From Gluconobacter sp. P1C6_b (GTDB taxonomy: Bacteria; Pseudomonadota; Alphaproteobacteria; Acetobacterales; Acetobacteraceae): a stretch of DNA of 51,856 bases. The notes below the pieces were generated by a model that was not told the DNA's origin, did not search any database, and was given only the letters and a program-made list of their open reading frames with translations. Location of the stretch: NCBI RefSeq assembly GCF_018811945.1, contig NZ_JACRVU010000019.1, positions 1 through 51,856 on the forward strand, written 5' to 3'. Below are positions 25,809 through 35,414 of the stretch, one piece after another (position 1 is the first letter of the stretch; the number at the start of each line of letters is the position of its first letter). The translations under genes and the position numbers were made by a program.

Positions 25809-28229
25809 TCAGTTGGCCTGAGCTGTCTGCCCGTCATCCAGGGCATAGGCGAGAATATAATCGCCCGTACGCGTTCCCATACCTGCATGTCCGCCTGCAG
25901 CAATCACGATATACTGCTTGCCGTTGATCATGTAGGACATCGGATTGGCCTGACCGCCCGCAGGCAGCCGTGCTCTCCAGACCACTTTGCCTGTGCTTTC
26001 ATCAACCGCGCGGAGATAGTCGTCCGCCGTTGCGCCCAGGAAGACGAGACCGCCTCCGGTTACCATCGTGCCACCAATGTTGAACATGCCGGTTGGCAGG
26101 GGCAGATTGGTGTGCGTGCCGAAGGGGCCGGTATCCCGCGTTGTGCCGATCGGATGCTGCCAGACGATTTTCCGGCTGACGAGATCGATCGCGGTCAGCG
26201 TGCCCCATGGCGGCGCATCACAGGGAACCATGAGCGGGTTCAGCCAGGGATGGACGTAGCCGACATACGGCGTACCGTACTGAGGACCATAGACACCGCC
26301 CTTCACGTGCGGTTCGTTGCCGCTACCATCCCACGGGGGCACAAAACCCGCCTTCTCGACGGCATCACGCGGTGCCATACGGAGCATGAAGGGGATATAA
26401 TTGGCCGTGGAAATGACCAGCTTGTTCACCGGATCGACAGAAGCGCCATTCCAGTCCACGACACCGTCAAACGCCGGATAAACAATAGTTTCCTTCAACT
26501 GCGGGGGCGTGAACTGCCCCTGATAGGCCGCCTTGCGGAACTGGATGCGGCACATCATCTGGTCGATCGGCGTTGCACCCCACAGATGCTTCTCCGTCAG
26601 ATCCTTCGGCGAGACAGAAGGAAGACCGACCGAGTAAGGCTGCGTCGGCGTTGTCCAGTCTCCCGGAACGGCACCCTGCGGTGTTTTCTTTTCCGCCACC
26701 TCGGCCACGGGCTTTCCCGTCTCGCGGTTGAGCATGAAGAATTCGCCCCGCTTGGTCGTCTGAACCAGAGCCGGGATCGTTGAACCATCCGGTCCGGGCA
26801 GATCGATCAGCGACGGTCCCACCGGAACATCCATATCCCACACATCATGGTGAACGGTCTGGAAGTGCCAGCGCAGTTCGCCGGTCTTTGCGTCCAGCGC
26901 GATGATCGAACTGCTGAACTTGTCATCAAACGGACGACGATGACCACCAAAGTAGTCGGGCGGCGCATTCCCCGTCGGCAGATAAACGAGGCCCAGCTTG
27001 GGATCGGCAGTATAGACGCCCCAGGCATTCGGTGTATCGCGGGTCAGTTCATCATTGGGTCCTGGCGTCCAGGTCTGCGGGTTATGCCCCACATCCCAGG
27101 CCCACACGATCTTGCCGGTAATGGGATCAAACGCACGGACAGCGCCTGACGGCTCGAACGTCGCCTGATTGTCGAAGATCCAGCCACCGGTGATGACACG
27201 ATCGCTGATGATCATGGGCGGCGACGTGACGAAGTGAAAACCATCGGGAACATGGCCCAGATACTGCGTCAGCGAGATGAAACCATGCTCTCCGAAATCC
27301 TCGCAAGGTTTACCCGTTCTGGCATTCAGAGCCATCATCCGGGCATCGAGAACCGGTGCAATGATACGTTCCGGGCATTCTGCGCTCGCTCCTTCGGCAG
27401 CCTTGTAATAGGCGACGCCACGGCAGGCGAGATAGACGTCCGGGCCGGTATTGGCCTTGGGATCATACTTCCATTTGATCTTTCCCGTTGCCGCATCAAT
27501 GGCTTCAACCCAGCTGTGACCAGTACAAACATAGAGCGTGTCGTCGACCTTGATGGGCGTATTCTCGAAGTTGAACTCATGCCCACCATCAGTGCCGCCC
27601 TGATCTTCACCAGCCCGCATGGTGTCGCCCGTATGCATGCTCCAGGCGAGCTTCAGGTTTTTTACGTTCCCGGCGTTGATCTGCCTGAGCGGAGAGAAAC
27701 GATCCTGGCCCTGAGTGCGGCCATAATACTGCCAGTCCTGATCCGGAACGGATGTATCAGATCCGCCGTCGGAGCCGGACGCCAGCTGTGCGGCCCCGGA
27801 GATACCGTTTGGCTGCAATGCTGCGACAACCAGGGTCAGGAACGTTGCCGCGGTGACACCACCGACAGTGAGTGTCGCAGCACGGGAAACCGGAAACAGC
27901 CTGCCCCTGAACCACGGCAGCAGGACAAGCAGGCCAAGAACGATGAATGCGACAAGGCGCGGTTCAAGTTCCCAGAACGTCAGATGGACTTCCGCCAGAG
28001 ACCAGACCAGCGTTCCGAAAATTGTGACGGCCACGACCCAGAGCGCAAGACTGCGACGTGTCCAGGCCAGCACGGCGCTTGCTGCCAGGGCAAGGCCGGC
28101 GATAAGGTAATAGAATGTTCCACCAAGAGAAATAAGTTCTATTCCCCCGATGATGAGCGTCAAACTCACAATGAAGATCAAGCCACTTATAGCCCAAGGC
28201 CTTGACCCTATATGAATATCGTTCGACAT
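25809..28229 (-). CDS. Membrane-bound PQQ-dependent dehydrogenase (mGDH/quinate-DH family)
   Basis: An 806-residue one-piece quinoprotein: about five membrane helices in the first 140 residues, then a PQQ propeller facing the periplasm. A perfect GGAGGT precedes ATG 28229. The catalytic Asp lies in HHDVWDMDVP (residues 465-467) and the PQQ Lys in TKRGEFFMLNRETGKPV. The C-terminal QANPMSYMINGKQYIVIAAGGHAG is typical. Family members oxidise glucose, quinate, shikimate or inositol and reduce ubiquinone. The segment before CRGV reads GPDVYLACRGV where glucose enzymes, as I recall them, have FQH-(L/V)TCRGV, so the substrate-site His (E. coli H262) appears absent. A substrate other than glucose is therefore likely; the true one cannot be named. 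Confidence 0.88.
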   Translation of the reverse strand: MSNDIHIGSRPWAISGLIFIVSLTLIIGGIELISLGGTFYYLIAGLALAASAVLAWTRRSLALWVVAVTIFGTLVWSLAEVHLTFWELEPRLVAFIVLGLLVLLPWFRGRLFPVSRAATLTVGGVTAATFLTLVVAALQPNGISGAAQLASGSDGGSDTSVPDQDWQYYGRTQGQDRFSPLRQINAGNVKNLKLAWSMHTGDTMRAGEDQGGTDGGHEFNFENTPIKVDDTLYVCTGHSWVEAIDAATGKIKWKYDPKANTGPDVYLACRGVAYYKAAEGASAECPERIIAPVLDARMMALNARTGKPCEDFGEHGFISLTQYLGHVPDGFHFVTSPPMIISDRVITGGWIFDNQATFEPSGAVRAFDPITGKIVWAWDVGHNPQTWTPGPNDELTRDTPNAWGVYTADPKLGLVYLPTGNAPPDYFGGHRRPFDDKFSSSIIALDAKTGELRWHFQTVHHDVWDMDVPVGPSLIDLPGPDGSTIPALVQTTKRGEFFMLNRETGKPVAEVAEKKTPQGAVPGDWTTPTQPYSVGLPSVSPKDLTEKHLWGATPIDQMMCRIQFRKAAYQGQFTPPQLKETIVYPAFDGVVDWNGASVDPVNKLVISTANYIPFMLRMAPRDAVEKAGFVPPWDGSGNEPHVKGGVYGPQYGTPYVGYVHPWLNPLMVPCDAPPWGTLTAIDLVSRKIVWQHPIGTTRDTGPFGTHTNLPLPTGMFNIGGTMVTGGGLVFLGATADDYLRAVDESTGKVVWRARLPAGGQANPMSYMINGKQYIVIAAGGHAGMGTRTGDYILAYALDDGQTAQAN

Positions 28230-28836
28230 TTTACCTCCAATGTGAACGTTTGTATTTCAGATTCAGAAACGGGATTTTCATTATTTATTCGGCATTTACT
28301 CCATAATTGGTTCCACAATGACGCCGTCCGTTAATGTTCAGGTTTTCTGACGAAACCTCTGAGACGATTTCACGGAGGTGGAGGTCGCTAATGTGCAGAA
28401 ACCCTCACGGCTCTGCACACTGCAGAATACGGAAATAGCATTATTCGTTAATATTAAATGAAATGAGAATTTCTCTATCATTTATTGAATTAAAATGATT
28501 CGTTTTTAAAAATATACTCCATAGTCAAAGGGAATTACTGTCCTTAATGACAAACAATAAATGAGCACCATCAATCGATTGTGAGTGTCTGTTTTGTGAT
28601 GCCTGAACGGGAAACCAGAGCCGATATCTGCAAAAGGCTCATCCAGATGAACCGAAAGACCGTTCTCTTCTGCTTCGGTAGCAGGCCGGAACGACGGTTG
28701 ATCAATAATGACGGGTGTGGTCCGTTAGCGCTGATCCGGGCTGGCCGAAGCGGATGACAGGCCGCAGCCCAATGGCAGGTAATGCGTCCCGACAGTCGTG
28801 ATCCTTATGGGAAAACGATGCTGACGTTTTGAAATT
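28230..28836. other. Large divergent intergenic region
   Basis: These 607 bases separate the quinoprotein gene (minus) from the DHA2 exporter (plus) and hold no gene that I can support. The stretch 28430-28570 is strongly AT-rich and suits promoters. GAGAATTTCTC (28465-28475) is a short palindrome, and a longer inverted repeat at 28392-28419 is listed separately. Confidence 0.5.
28392..28419. promoter_or_regulatory. Inverted repeat upstream of the quinoprotein gene
   Basis: TGTGCAGA and TCTGCACA are a perfect 8-bp inverted repeat with a 12-bp spacer, about 165 bp upstream of the quinoprotein start. It could be an operator or an RNA hairpin. No T-run follows. Confidence 0.4.
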
Positions 28837-30381
28837 ATGGAATTTTTTGTGCAATCCGTCTCCGCTGATCTCCCATCCCGCTATACGCCTTCGACGCGCA
28901 TCCGCGTTTTTGCCGGTCTCATCCTGACCATGATCATGGCAGCGCTCGATCAGAGCATCGTCTCCACGGCACTTCCTACGGTCGTCAGCGATCTGGGCGG
29001 TCTGGCCCACATGTCGTGGGTGGTGACGGCTTTCATGCTGACATCGACGATTGCCACCCCCCTGTATGGCAAGCTTTCCGACATGTTCGGCCGACGCCCC
29101 CTGCTCGGATTCAGCATCGGGGCTTTCCTGCTGGCCTCGCTTTTGTGCGGTGTTGCCCAGAGCATGTGGCAGCTGATCCTGTTCCGGGGATTTCAGGGGA
29201 TCGGAGCCGGTGGGTTGATGACCCTGTCCCAGACCGTGATCGGCGATATGGTCACGCCGCAGCAGCGTGGCCGGTATCAGGGACTCTTTACCGGCGCTTT
29301 CGCCGTCAGCAGCGTCACCGGGCCATTTCTCGGCGGCGTGCTGACCAGTGCCCTTTCATGGCGCTGGGTCTTTCTGGTCAACCTGCCCGTCGGACTTCTG
29401 GCCTTTACCCTGATCATGTTGAGCCTGCCCTCTGGCGGCGCCGAAAAAAGGCCTCGTATTGATTATCTCGGAGCCGGACTTCTGGGGATTGCGACAGCCG
29501 GCTTTCTGCTTCTGTTCAATTCCCTCGGAACCGCCCTGTCCTGGACGTCCCCGCTCACCCTGCTTCTGCTGACAGGCAGCACGGCGGTTTTCCTGCTGTT
29601 TCTCTGGCAGGAACTGCGCGCACCTGAACCTCTTGTCAGTCTGGGCCTTCTGCGGATTGCGGATTTTTCCGTCTGCGTAGCGGCTACCGGGATCATGTCG
29701 TTTGCCATGATGGGATCGATGATTTTCCTGCCACTCTATTACCAGCTCGTCCTGGGAGAAACTCCCGCAACCTCAGGCCTGATGATGCTACCGCAGGTCG
29801 GCACCATGATGATTAGTTCGATCCTGGGCGGTTATGTCTCGTCGAAGACGCAGCGTTACGAACTCCTGCTCGTGATCGGTGTCGGTATCGAGTTTCTGGC
29901 CCTGGCCCTCATTGCGCTTTGTGCCCGTCATGGTGCGCCCGCGCTCTCGTTCCTGCTCAGTCTTGGATGCCTGGGAGTCGGAATGGGCATTGGCATGCCC
30001 AATGCGACGGTCATCATCCAGAATTCCGTTCCCGGAAACATGCTGGGGATCGCCACAGCCATGATGGCATTCATCCGCTCACTGGGCGGATCGCTGGGCG
30101 TGGCGCTTTCAGGGGGCGTGATGGCCCTGATGCTGCGAAACAGCCTCAATGCCCTGCCTGAAAAAATTGATGTGTCCACATTTCTGGAAAACGGCATGGC
30201 GGCCATCCAGACGCTCTCTCCCGTCCTCCATGAACAGGTGAAGGCGGCTTACAAGACGTCGATCAGCGCCAGCCTGACCGTCAGCAGCAGCTTCATGCTC
30301 CTCGCCTTTATGCTGATCGTGGGACTGATGGCGCGCAAAAAACTGAACGCCGGCGACGTCGGAAGCGACCAGGCTGCATAG
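28837..30381 (+). CDS. DHA2-family (EmrB/QacA-type) multidrug exporter
   Basis: A 514-residue MFS drug:proton antiporter with fourteen predicted helices. Family motifs: LDQSIVSTALPTVVSDLGG (motif D1), GKLSDMFGRRPLL (motif A), LILFRGFQGIGAGGLMTLSQTVIGD (motif B) and SVTGPFLGGVL (motif C). ATG 28837 lacks a good ribosome site; GTG 28849 is an alternative four codons in. It stands alone and is followed by a terminator hairpin and a TetR-led efflux operon, which makes this an efflux-rich region. The substrate is not predictable. Confidence 0.9.
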   Translation: MEFFVQSVSADLPSRYTPSTRIRVFAGLILTMIMAALDQSIVSTALPTVVSDLGGLAHMSWVVTAFMLTSTIATPLYGKLSDMFGRRPLLGFSIGAFLLASLLCGVAQSMWQLILFRGFQGIGAGGLMTLSQTVIGDMVTPQQRGRYQGLFTGAFAVSSVTGPFLGGVLTSALSWRWVFLVNLPVGLLAFTLIMLSLPSGGAEKRPRIDYLGAGLLGIATAGFLLLFNSLGTALSWTSPLTLLLLTGSTAVFLLFLWQELRAPEPLVSLGLLRIADFSVCVAATGIMSFAMMGSMIFLPLYYQLVLGETPATSGLMMLPQVGTMMISSILGGYVSSKTQRYELLLVIGVGIEFLALALIALCARHGAPALSFLLSLGCLGVGMGIGMPNATVIIQNSVPGNMLGIATAMMAFIRSLGGSLGVALSGGVMALMLRNSLNALPEKIDVSTFLENGMAAIQTLSPVLHEQVKAAYKTSISASLTVSSSFMLLAFMLIVGLMARKKLNAGDVGSDQAA

Positions 30382-30397
30382 GCTTCCGGCTTTTCTT
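30361..30397 (+). terminator. Terminator of the DHA2 exporter gene
   Basis: GGAAGC (30361-30366) pairs with GCTTCC (30381-30386), spanning the stop codon, and is followed by GGCTTTTCTT. The loop is long (14 bases), so strength is uncertain. Confidence 0.5.
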
Positions 30398-30401
30398 AAC
30401 G

Positions 30402-30442
30402 CGAAAGAAGCATGTCGCTGCGATACTGCAGCGGCTCTTTCG
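30402..30442. promoter_or_regulatory. Compound hairpin upstream of the TetR-RND operon
   Basis: Outer arms CGAAAGA (30402-30408) and TCTTTCG (30436-30442) enclose inner arms CGCTGC (30416-30421) and GCAGCG (30428-30433). This nested dyad lies about 120 bp before tetR and could be the repressor's operator or part of a leader RNA. Confidence 0.4.
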
Positions 30443-30563
30443 GTCGGGCTGACATAAAAATTCCACAGACCTGCAAGGATCATGCTCTTGCGAGACTGAA
30501 CCGTCTCGTCTACTGACGGCAGACCATCCTGACGCCAATCAGACACCCGCAAGGAGACATGGC

Positions 30564-31235
30564 ATGGCTACGAAACGTTATGGAGGACGGCCTGATACCA
30601 GGATGTCCGAAGAACTTGATGCCCTGATCCTCCAGACGGCCGTGCACCTGTTCGGCGAAAAAGGATATGCCGCGACTTCCATGGAGCAGATCGCCGCCGT
30701 CGCGCAGGTCGGCAAACAGACCATCTACCGGCGTCATGCTTCCAAGGAGATCCTGTTCAAGACGGTCATCACCGAACTCGGACAGAGCCTTCTCGGAGCC
30801 GCTGCTCCTCCCGAGGACATGGTTACCGCAGACCCCCTTCTGGCCCTGCGGCAGACCATGCGCATGCTGATCGATCTCGTACTGCAACCCGACACCATCG
30901 CGCTGAGCCGCACCTTCATCGCAGAAGGATGGCGTTTTCCCGATCTGGTCGAACATGCGGGGGCGCATGTCTTTGAGCCGCTGGAAAAGCTCACGTTCAA
31001 GCTTCTGGGTGAGGTCGAAAAGGCCGGTCTTCTGAACAGGACCTGTGGTTGCGAGGAGACATCCCGGGTGCTCTCCGCCCTCCTTCTGAGTTGGCCCCAT
31101 CAGCAGAGGCTCTTCGGGCGGATGGTTCTCGCAACAGCCCTGGAGCGCGATCAGTACCTTGAACAAACCTGGAACGCCGTCATGAGCGGAATCCTCGCTC
31201 CCTCTCCGGCCAGTACGGCGGAAACGTCCCGATGA
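30564..31235 (+). CDS. TetR-family repressor of the efflux operon
   Basis: A 223-residue TetR/AcrR regulator. The helix-turn-helix is ILQTAVHLFGEKGYAATSMEQIAAVAQVGKQTIYRRHASKEILFKTVI; the C-terminal ligand domain is variable. AAGGAG lies 7 bp before ATG 30564. Its TGA overlaps the adaptor ATG (ATGA), so the repressor is the first gene of the operon that it probably controls by autoregulation, with drug or metabolite binding relieving repression. Confidence 0.92.
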   Translation: MATKRYGGRPDTRMSEELDALILQTAVHLFGEKGYAATSMEQIAAVAQVGKQTIYRRHASKEILFKTVITELGQSLLGAAAPPEDMVTADPLLALRQTMRMLIDLVLQPDTIALSRTFIAEGWRFPDLVEHAGAHVFEPLEKLTFKLLGEVEKAGLLNRTCGCEETSRVLSALLLSWPHQQRLFGRMVLATALERDQYLEQTWNAVMSGILAPSPASTAETSR

Positions 31236-32326
31236 GAGCTTCTGCCGGCAGATTGCCCGTCATGCTGGGCAGCAGCCTTCTGCTTGTTCTGGCTGGCTGT
31301 CACAAGAAAGCAACAGCTCCGGACATCCGGCCCGTTCGTTCCATAGTGGTGCAGCCCGTCGACGGCACGGCCGGAGAACCCCTGACGGGTCAGGTTGCCC
31401 CGCACCGCACCGTGACCCTGTCGTTCCGCCTGCCAGGCAAGATCGTTGAACGCAGCGTCAGCGTCGGGAGTGCCGTTCATGCCGGACAGGTCCTAGCCCG
31501 CCTGGACGAAGAGGCCGCGACGCAGACCCTGCAAACCGCGACCGCAGACGTGGAAGCTGCAAAAGCCGACCTCATCCAGATGGAAGCGCTCCATAAACGC
31601 GCTGTTGCCCTTCTCCCGGTGCAGGCCATTTCCCGCAACGAGTATGACGACGTAATCCGCCGCTACCATACGGCGCAGAGCACCCTTCAGTCCGCTCAGG
31701 CCCGCATGCGGATTGCGCAGGAAGGTGTGGAGCACACGCAACTGACGGCGGATTCCGATGGAATCATCACGGACCGTCTGGCTGAAGTCGGGGAAGTCGT
31801 TGCTGCGGGCCAGCCGGTCCTGCGCATGGCGCAGAGTGGCGAGCGTGACATCCAGTTCGACATCCCGGCCTCCCTTGTGCGCGCAACCGGCCTGATGGGA
31901 CGGACATTTTCGGTCTGTCTCGACGCCGAGCCCCGGCTCTGCACGACGGCAAATCTTTATGAACTCGCACCCGATGCTGATCCCCTGACCCGGACTTACC
32001 GGGCCATGGCGCTTCTGCAGTCGCCGCCTGCGGACATGACTTTAGGATCGGTCGTGGTTGGCCGCATGACGCTGTCGGACCGTCGGGAAATCCGCCTGCC
32101 ACCTTCGGCCCTTACGGCACAGGACGGCAGGCCCGCTGTCTGGGTCGTCGATGCCGACACATCGACCGTTGCCCTGAGACAGATCGAAATTGCCAGCTAC
32201 ACAGCCACTGACGTCCTCGTCTCATCCGGACTGAACGCCGGTGAGCGTGTCGTCACGGCGGGTGTGCAGGCGCTCTATCCGAGCCAGAAGGTCACGCTGC
32301 TGAATGACGCCGATGTCCGCCCCTGA
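31232..32326 (+). CDS. RND efflux periplasmic adaptor lipoprotein
   Basis: A 364-residue membrane-fusion protein of the MexA/AcrA type. The lipobox LVLAGC near residue 22 marks it as an inner-membrane lipoprotein. The barrel-sandwich/lipoyl motif GKIVERSVSVGSAVHAGQVLARLDEEAA and its partner ADSDGIITDRLAEVGEVVAAGQPVLRMAQ flank an alpha-helical hairpin. It bridges the RND pump and the outer-membrane channel. It overlaps tetR by four bases and the pump gene by 23 bases. Confidence 0.92.
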   Translation: MRASAGRLPVMLGSSLLLVLAGCHKKATAPDIRPVRSIVVQPVDGTAGEPLTGQVAPHRTVTLSFRLPGKIVERSVSVGSAVHAGQVLARLDEEAATQTLQTATADVEAAKADLIQMEALHKRAVALLPVQAISRNEYDDVIRRYHTAQSTLQSAQARMRIAQEGVEHTQLTADSDGIITDRLAEVGEVVAAGQPVLRMAQSGERDIQFDIPASLVRATGLMGRTFSVCLDAEPRLCTTANLYELAPDADPLTRTYRAMALLQSPPADMTLGSVVVGRMTLSDRREIRLPPSALTAQDGRPAVWVVDADTSTVALRQIEIASYTATDVLVSSGLNAGERVVTAGVQALYPSQKVTLLNDADVRP

Positions 32327-35300
32327 GTCTCCGGCCCCCGGTGGTGTGAACCTGTCGCGCTGGTCGATCAACCATCGCGCGCTCGTTCTTTTCTTCATGA
32401 TCCTGATCGGTGTGGCGGGCTTCAGGTCCTATTTCGCCCTGGGGCGTAACGAGGACCCTCCGTTCACCGTCAAGACCATGGTCTTGCAAGCCATGCTTCC
32501 CGGTGCTTCCGTCGAGGAAACGGCCCATCTCCTGACAGATCCCATCGAAAAGAAGCTGCAGGAAACGCCTTACTTCGACTACGTCAAAAGCTACACGGTC
32601 GCGGGGAAAACCACGATTCTGCTCAATCTGCAGTCGGGGACACCCAAGGCGAAGGTTCCAGACATCTGGTACCAGGTCCGCAAGAAGGTGGGGGACCTCA
32701 AGGTCTTCCTGCCCTCCACAACCGCGGGTCCGTTCTTCAATGACGAGTTCGGCGACACATTCGGCATCATCTACGCCTTCACGGCACAGGGTTTTTCCCA
32801 TCGTGACCTGAGGGATTACGTCGAAACGGTCCGGGACGAACTGCTGCACGTCCCCGATGTCGCCAAGATCGAGACGCTAGGCGCGCAGGACGAGAAAATC
32901 TATGTCGATCTGTCCAGCCACCATCTGGCACGGCTGGGGATCAACAGCGCGATGATTGCATCGTCGCTTCTGGCGCAGAACGTCCTCACGCCTTCCGGCA
33001 CGCTCGATACCGGAACGGAGCAGATCCGGATCCAGCCCACCGGGCAGTTCAATTCGGTGCAGGACATCAAGAATGTCACGGTCTATGCGGGAGGCCGCAA
33101 GATCCGGCTGGGAGACATCGCCACCGTCACCCGCTCCTATTCCGATCCTCCGCAGGCCATGTTCCGCGTGAACGGACAGGACGCCATCGGTCTGGCGATT
33201 TCCATGAGTTCCGGCGGCAACGTCCTTGCGATGGAAAAGAATATTTCCGCAACGATGGCGAAGCTGCACGCGCGGATGCCTGTAGGGATCGAAGCCCATC
33301 TCGTCGCCAACCAACCCAAGGTCGTGAAAGACGCTGTCGGTGACTTCACGGAAGCTCTTTTCGAGGCCATCGCCATCGTGCTGGGCATCAGCTTCCTCAG
33401 CCTTGGCGGCCGCGCGGGAACCGTGGTGGCCTTCTGCATCCCCTTCGTCCTTGCCGTCGTCTTTACCTGCATGGAAATCTTCGGGATTGACCTTCAGCGT
33501 GTCTCCCTGGGTGCGCTCATCATCGCGCTCGGCCTGCTCGTGGATGATGCCATGATCACCGTCGAGAGCATGGTCAGCAAGCTGGAAGAAGGCTGGACCC
33601 GCGCCCGGGCGGCGACCTTCGCCTATATGTCCACGGCCTTTCCCATGCTGACCGGCACACTGGTGACGATCGCGGGCTTCGTGCCCGTAGGTTTCGCACA
33701 CAGCATCGCGGGCGAATACACGTTCTCGCTGTTCGCCGTGGTGGGCATCGCGCTGATCGTCTCCTGGTTCGTGGCCGTTCTGGTCGCCCCGCTGATCGGG
33801 ATCACGATCCTGCGCGAACATCCCGAAGCAACGACCGGAACCGCAACGCCCCGTCCGCCCGGACGGATCCTGACCACGTTCCGGCGTTTCCTGCTCCTGT
33901 CGATGCACCATCCGCGGGTAACGGTTTTTGCCAGCCTCGGCGCGCTCGCTGCGGCACTGCTCCTGCTGCCGCTTGTGCCAAAGCAGTTCTTCCCGGCCTC
34001 GGATCGTCCAGAGCTGCTCGTCAACCTGTCGCTAAGACAGGGCTCCTCAATCACGGCAACGGCGGATGTCTCCCGCAGGCTGGACGCCCTGCTGCGCAAC
34101 GATCCCGATATCGACCACTGGAGTTCCTATGTCGGTCGCGGCGCCATCCGCTTCTACCTGTCGATCGACGAACAGCTTCCCAACGATTTCTTCACCCAGA
34201 CCGTAATCGTCGCCAAAGACGCAGCGGCGCGCGAACGTGTCCGTCATCGTCTCGATGAGGCCCTGAGCCGACAGTTTCCGGACATCGTGCATGGCCTGTT
34301 CGCCCTGGAGCTCGGACCGCCCGTGGGCTGGCCCGTGCAGTATCGCATCAGCGGCCGTGATCCCGACAGGGTCCGCGACTATGCACAGCAGGTCGCGCGC
34401 ATCATGGACGAGAGCCATAATCTGCGCCTGATCAACTTCGACTGGGGCGACCCTGCCCGGAAACTGAGGATCGATGTCCGTCAGGAAGACGCCCGACGAC
34501 TGGGCCTCTCCTCATCCGCCATTGCCCTGGCCATCAACTCCACGGTCACCGGTATGACCGTCACGCAGCTGCGCGACAGCATCTATCTCGTCGATGTCGT
34601 CCTGCGGGCCAGCCGGGATGAGCGCCTGTCGATCGAACAGCTGCGAAATCTCGACATCCGTCTTCCGAACGACCTGACTGTTCCCCTCTCTTCCGTGGCG
34701 ACAGTCTCCTATGTGGAAGACTATCCCCTGATCTGGCGCCGCGACCGCCTGCCGACCATGACGGTTCAGGCCCAGCTCCAGAACAACATACAGCCCGATG
34801 CCGCGGTCTCCGCACTGGCCTCCAGAATGGCCGCATTCAATGCCAGCCTGCCACCCGGCTATCATCTTGCGGTCGGTGGGACGGTCGAAGAAAGCGCGAA
34901 GTCCCAAGGGTCCGTGGTCGCGGTCATGCCGGTGATGCTCCTGATCATGATGGCGGTGCTGATGATCCAGCTTCAGAGCTTCAGGCGCCTCGCGCTGGTC
35001 CTGAGTGTTGCGCCGTTCGGCCTGATTGGTGTTGTCGCCTCCCTCCTGATCTCACAGCATCCAATGGGCTTCATCGCCATGCTGGGTCTTGTGGCGCTGG
35101 TCGGCATGATCATCCGGAATTCGGTCATTCTCGTCCACCAGATCGAGATCGAACAGCAGGCCGGCAAGTCGGAATGGGACGCGGTGGTCGATGCCGCCAT
35201 GATCCGGTTCCGGCCAATCATGCTGACGGCCGTGGCCGCTATCCTCGGCATGCTCCCGATCGCATCGAGCGTCTTCTGGGGCCCGATGGCCGATGTCATC

Positions 35301-35414
35301 ATGGGTGGCCTGGCCGTTGCCACGGTCCTGACCCTGATCTTCCTGCCTTCGCTCTACGTCATCTGGTTCCGTGTCCGCGAACCCACTCCCGATCCGGCAG
35401 AAGGAGCCGCATGA
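32304..35414 (+). CDS. RND-family efflux pump (inner membrane)
   Basis: A 1036-residue proton-driven RND transporter with twelve expected helices and two large periplasmic loops. The proton-relay Asp pair is present in LGLLVDDAMITVESM (D414-D415). At the position of the TM10 Lys of AcrB this protein has Arg (GMIIRNSVILVHQ, R938), a variant that I believe occurs in a subgroup of RND pumps. Starts at ATG 32304 and ATG 32313 are both possible. It works with the adaptor before it and the channel after it. Drug-type (HAE1-like) rather than metal-type features are seen, but the substrate is unknown. Confidence 0.92.
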   Translation: MTPMSAPESPAPGGVNLSRWSINHRALVLFFMILIGVAGFRSYFALGRNEDPPFTVKTMVLQAMLPGASVEETAHLLTDPIEKKLQETPYFDYVKSYTVAGKTTILLNLQSGTPKAKVPDIWYQVRKKVGDLKVFLPSTTAGPFFNDEFGDTFGIIYAFTAQGFSHRDLRDYVETVRDELLHVPDVAKIETLGAQDEKIYVDLSSHHLARLGINSAMIASSLLAQNVLTPSGTLDTGTEQIRIQPTGQFNSVQDIKNVTVYAGGRKIRLGDIATVTRSYSDPPQAMFRVNGQDAIGLAISMSSGGNVLAMEKNISATMAKLHARMPVGIEAHLVANQPKVVKDAVGDFTEALFEAIAIVLGISFLSLGGRAGTVVAFCIPFVLAVVFTCMEIFGIDLQRVSLGALIIALGLLVDDAMITVESMVSKLEEGWTRARAATFAYMSTAFPMLTGTLVTIAGFVPVGFAHSIAGEYTFSLFAVVGIALIVSWFVAVLVAPLIGITILREHPEATTGTATPRPPGRILTTFRRFLLLSMHHPRVTVFASLGALAAALLLLPLVPKQFFPASDRPELLVNLSLRQGSSITATADVSRRLDALLRNDPDIDHWSSYVGRGAIRFYLSIDEQLPNDFFTQTVIVAKDAAARERVRHRLDEALSRQFPDIVHGLFALELGPPVGWPVQYRISGRDPDRVRDYAQQVARIMDESHNLRLINFDWGDPARKLRIDVRQEDARRLGLSSSAIALAINSTVTGMTVTQLRDSIYLVDVVLRASRDERLSIEQLRNLDIRLPNDLTVPLSSVATVSYVEDYPLIWRRDRLPTMTVQAQLQNNIQPDAAVSALASRMAAFNASLPPGYHLAVGGTVEESAKSQGSVVAVMPVMLLIMMAVLMIQLQSFRRLALVLSVAPFGLIGVVASLLISQHPMGFIAMLGLVALVGMIIRNSVILVHQIEIEQQAGKSEWDAVVDAAMIRFRPIMLTAVAAILGMLPIASSVFWGPMADVIMGGLAVATVLTLIFLPSLYVIWFRVREPTPDPAEGAA

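Noticed and set aside
32877-33911. 344-codon minus-strand open frame
   Set aside because: It is antisense to the RND pump; the composition is dominated by His, Asp and Gly typical of reversed high-GC codons.
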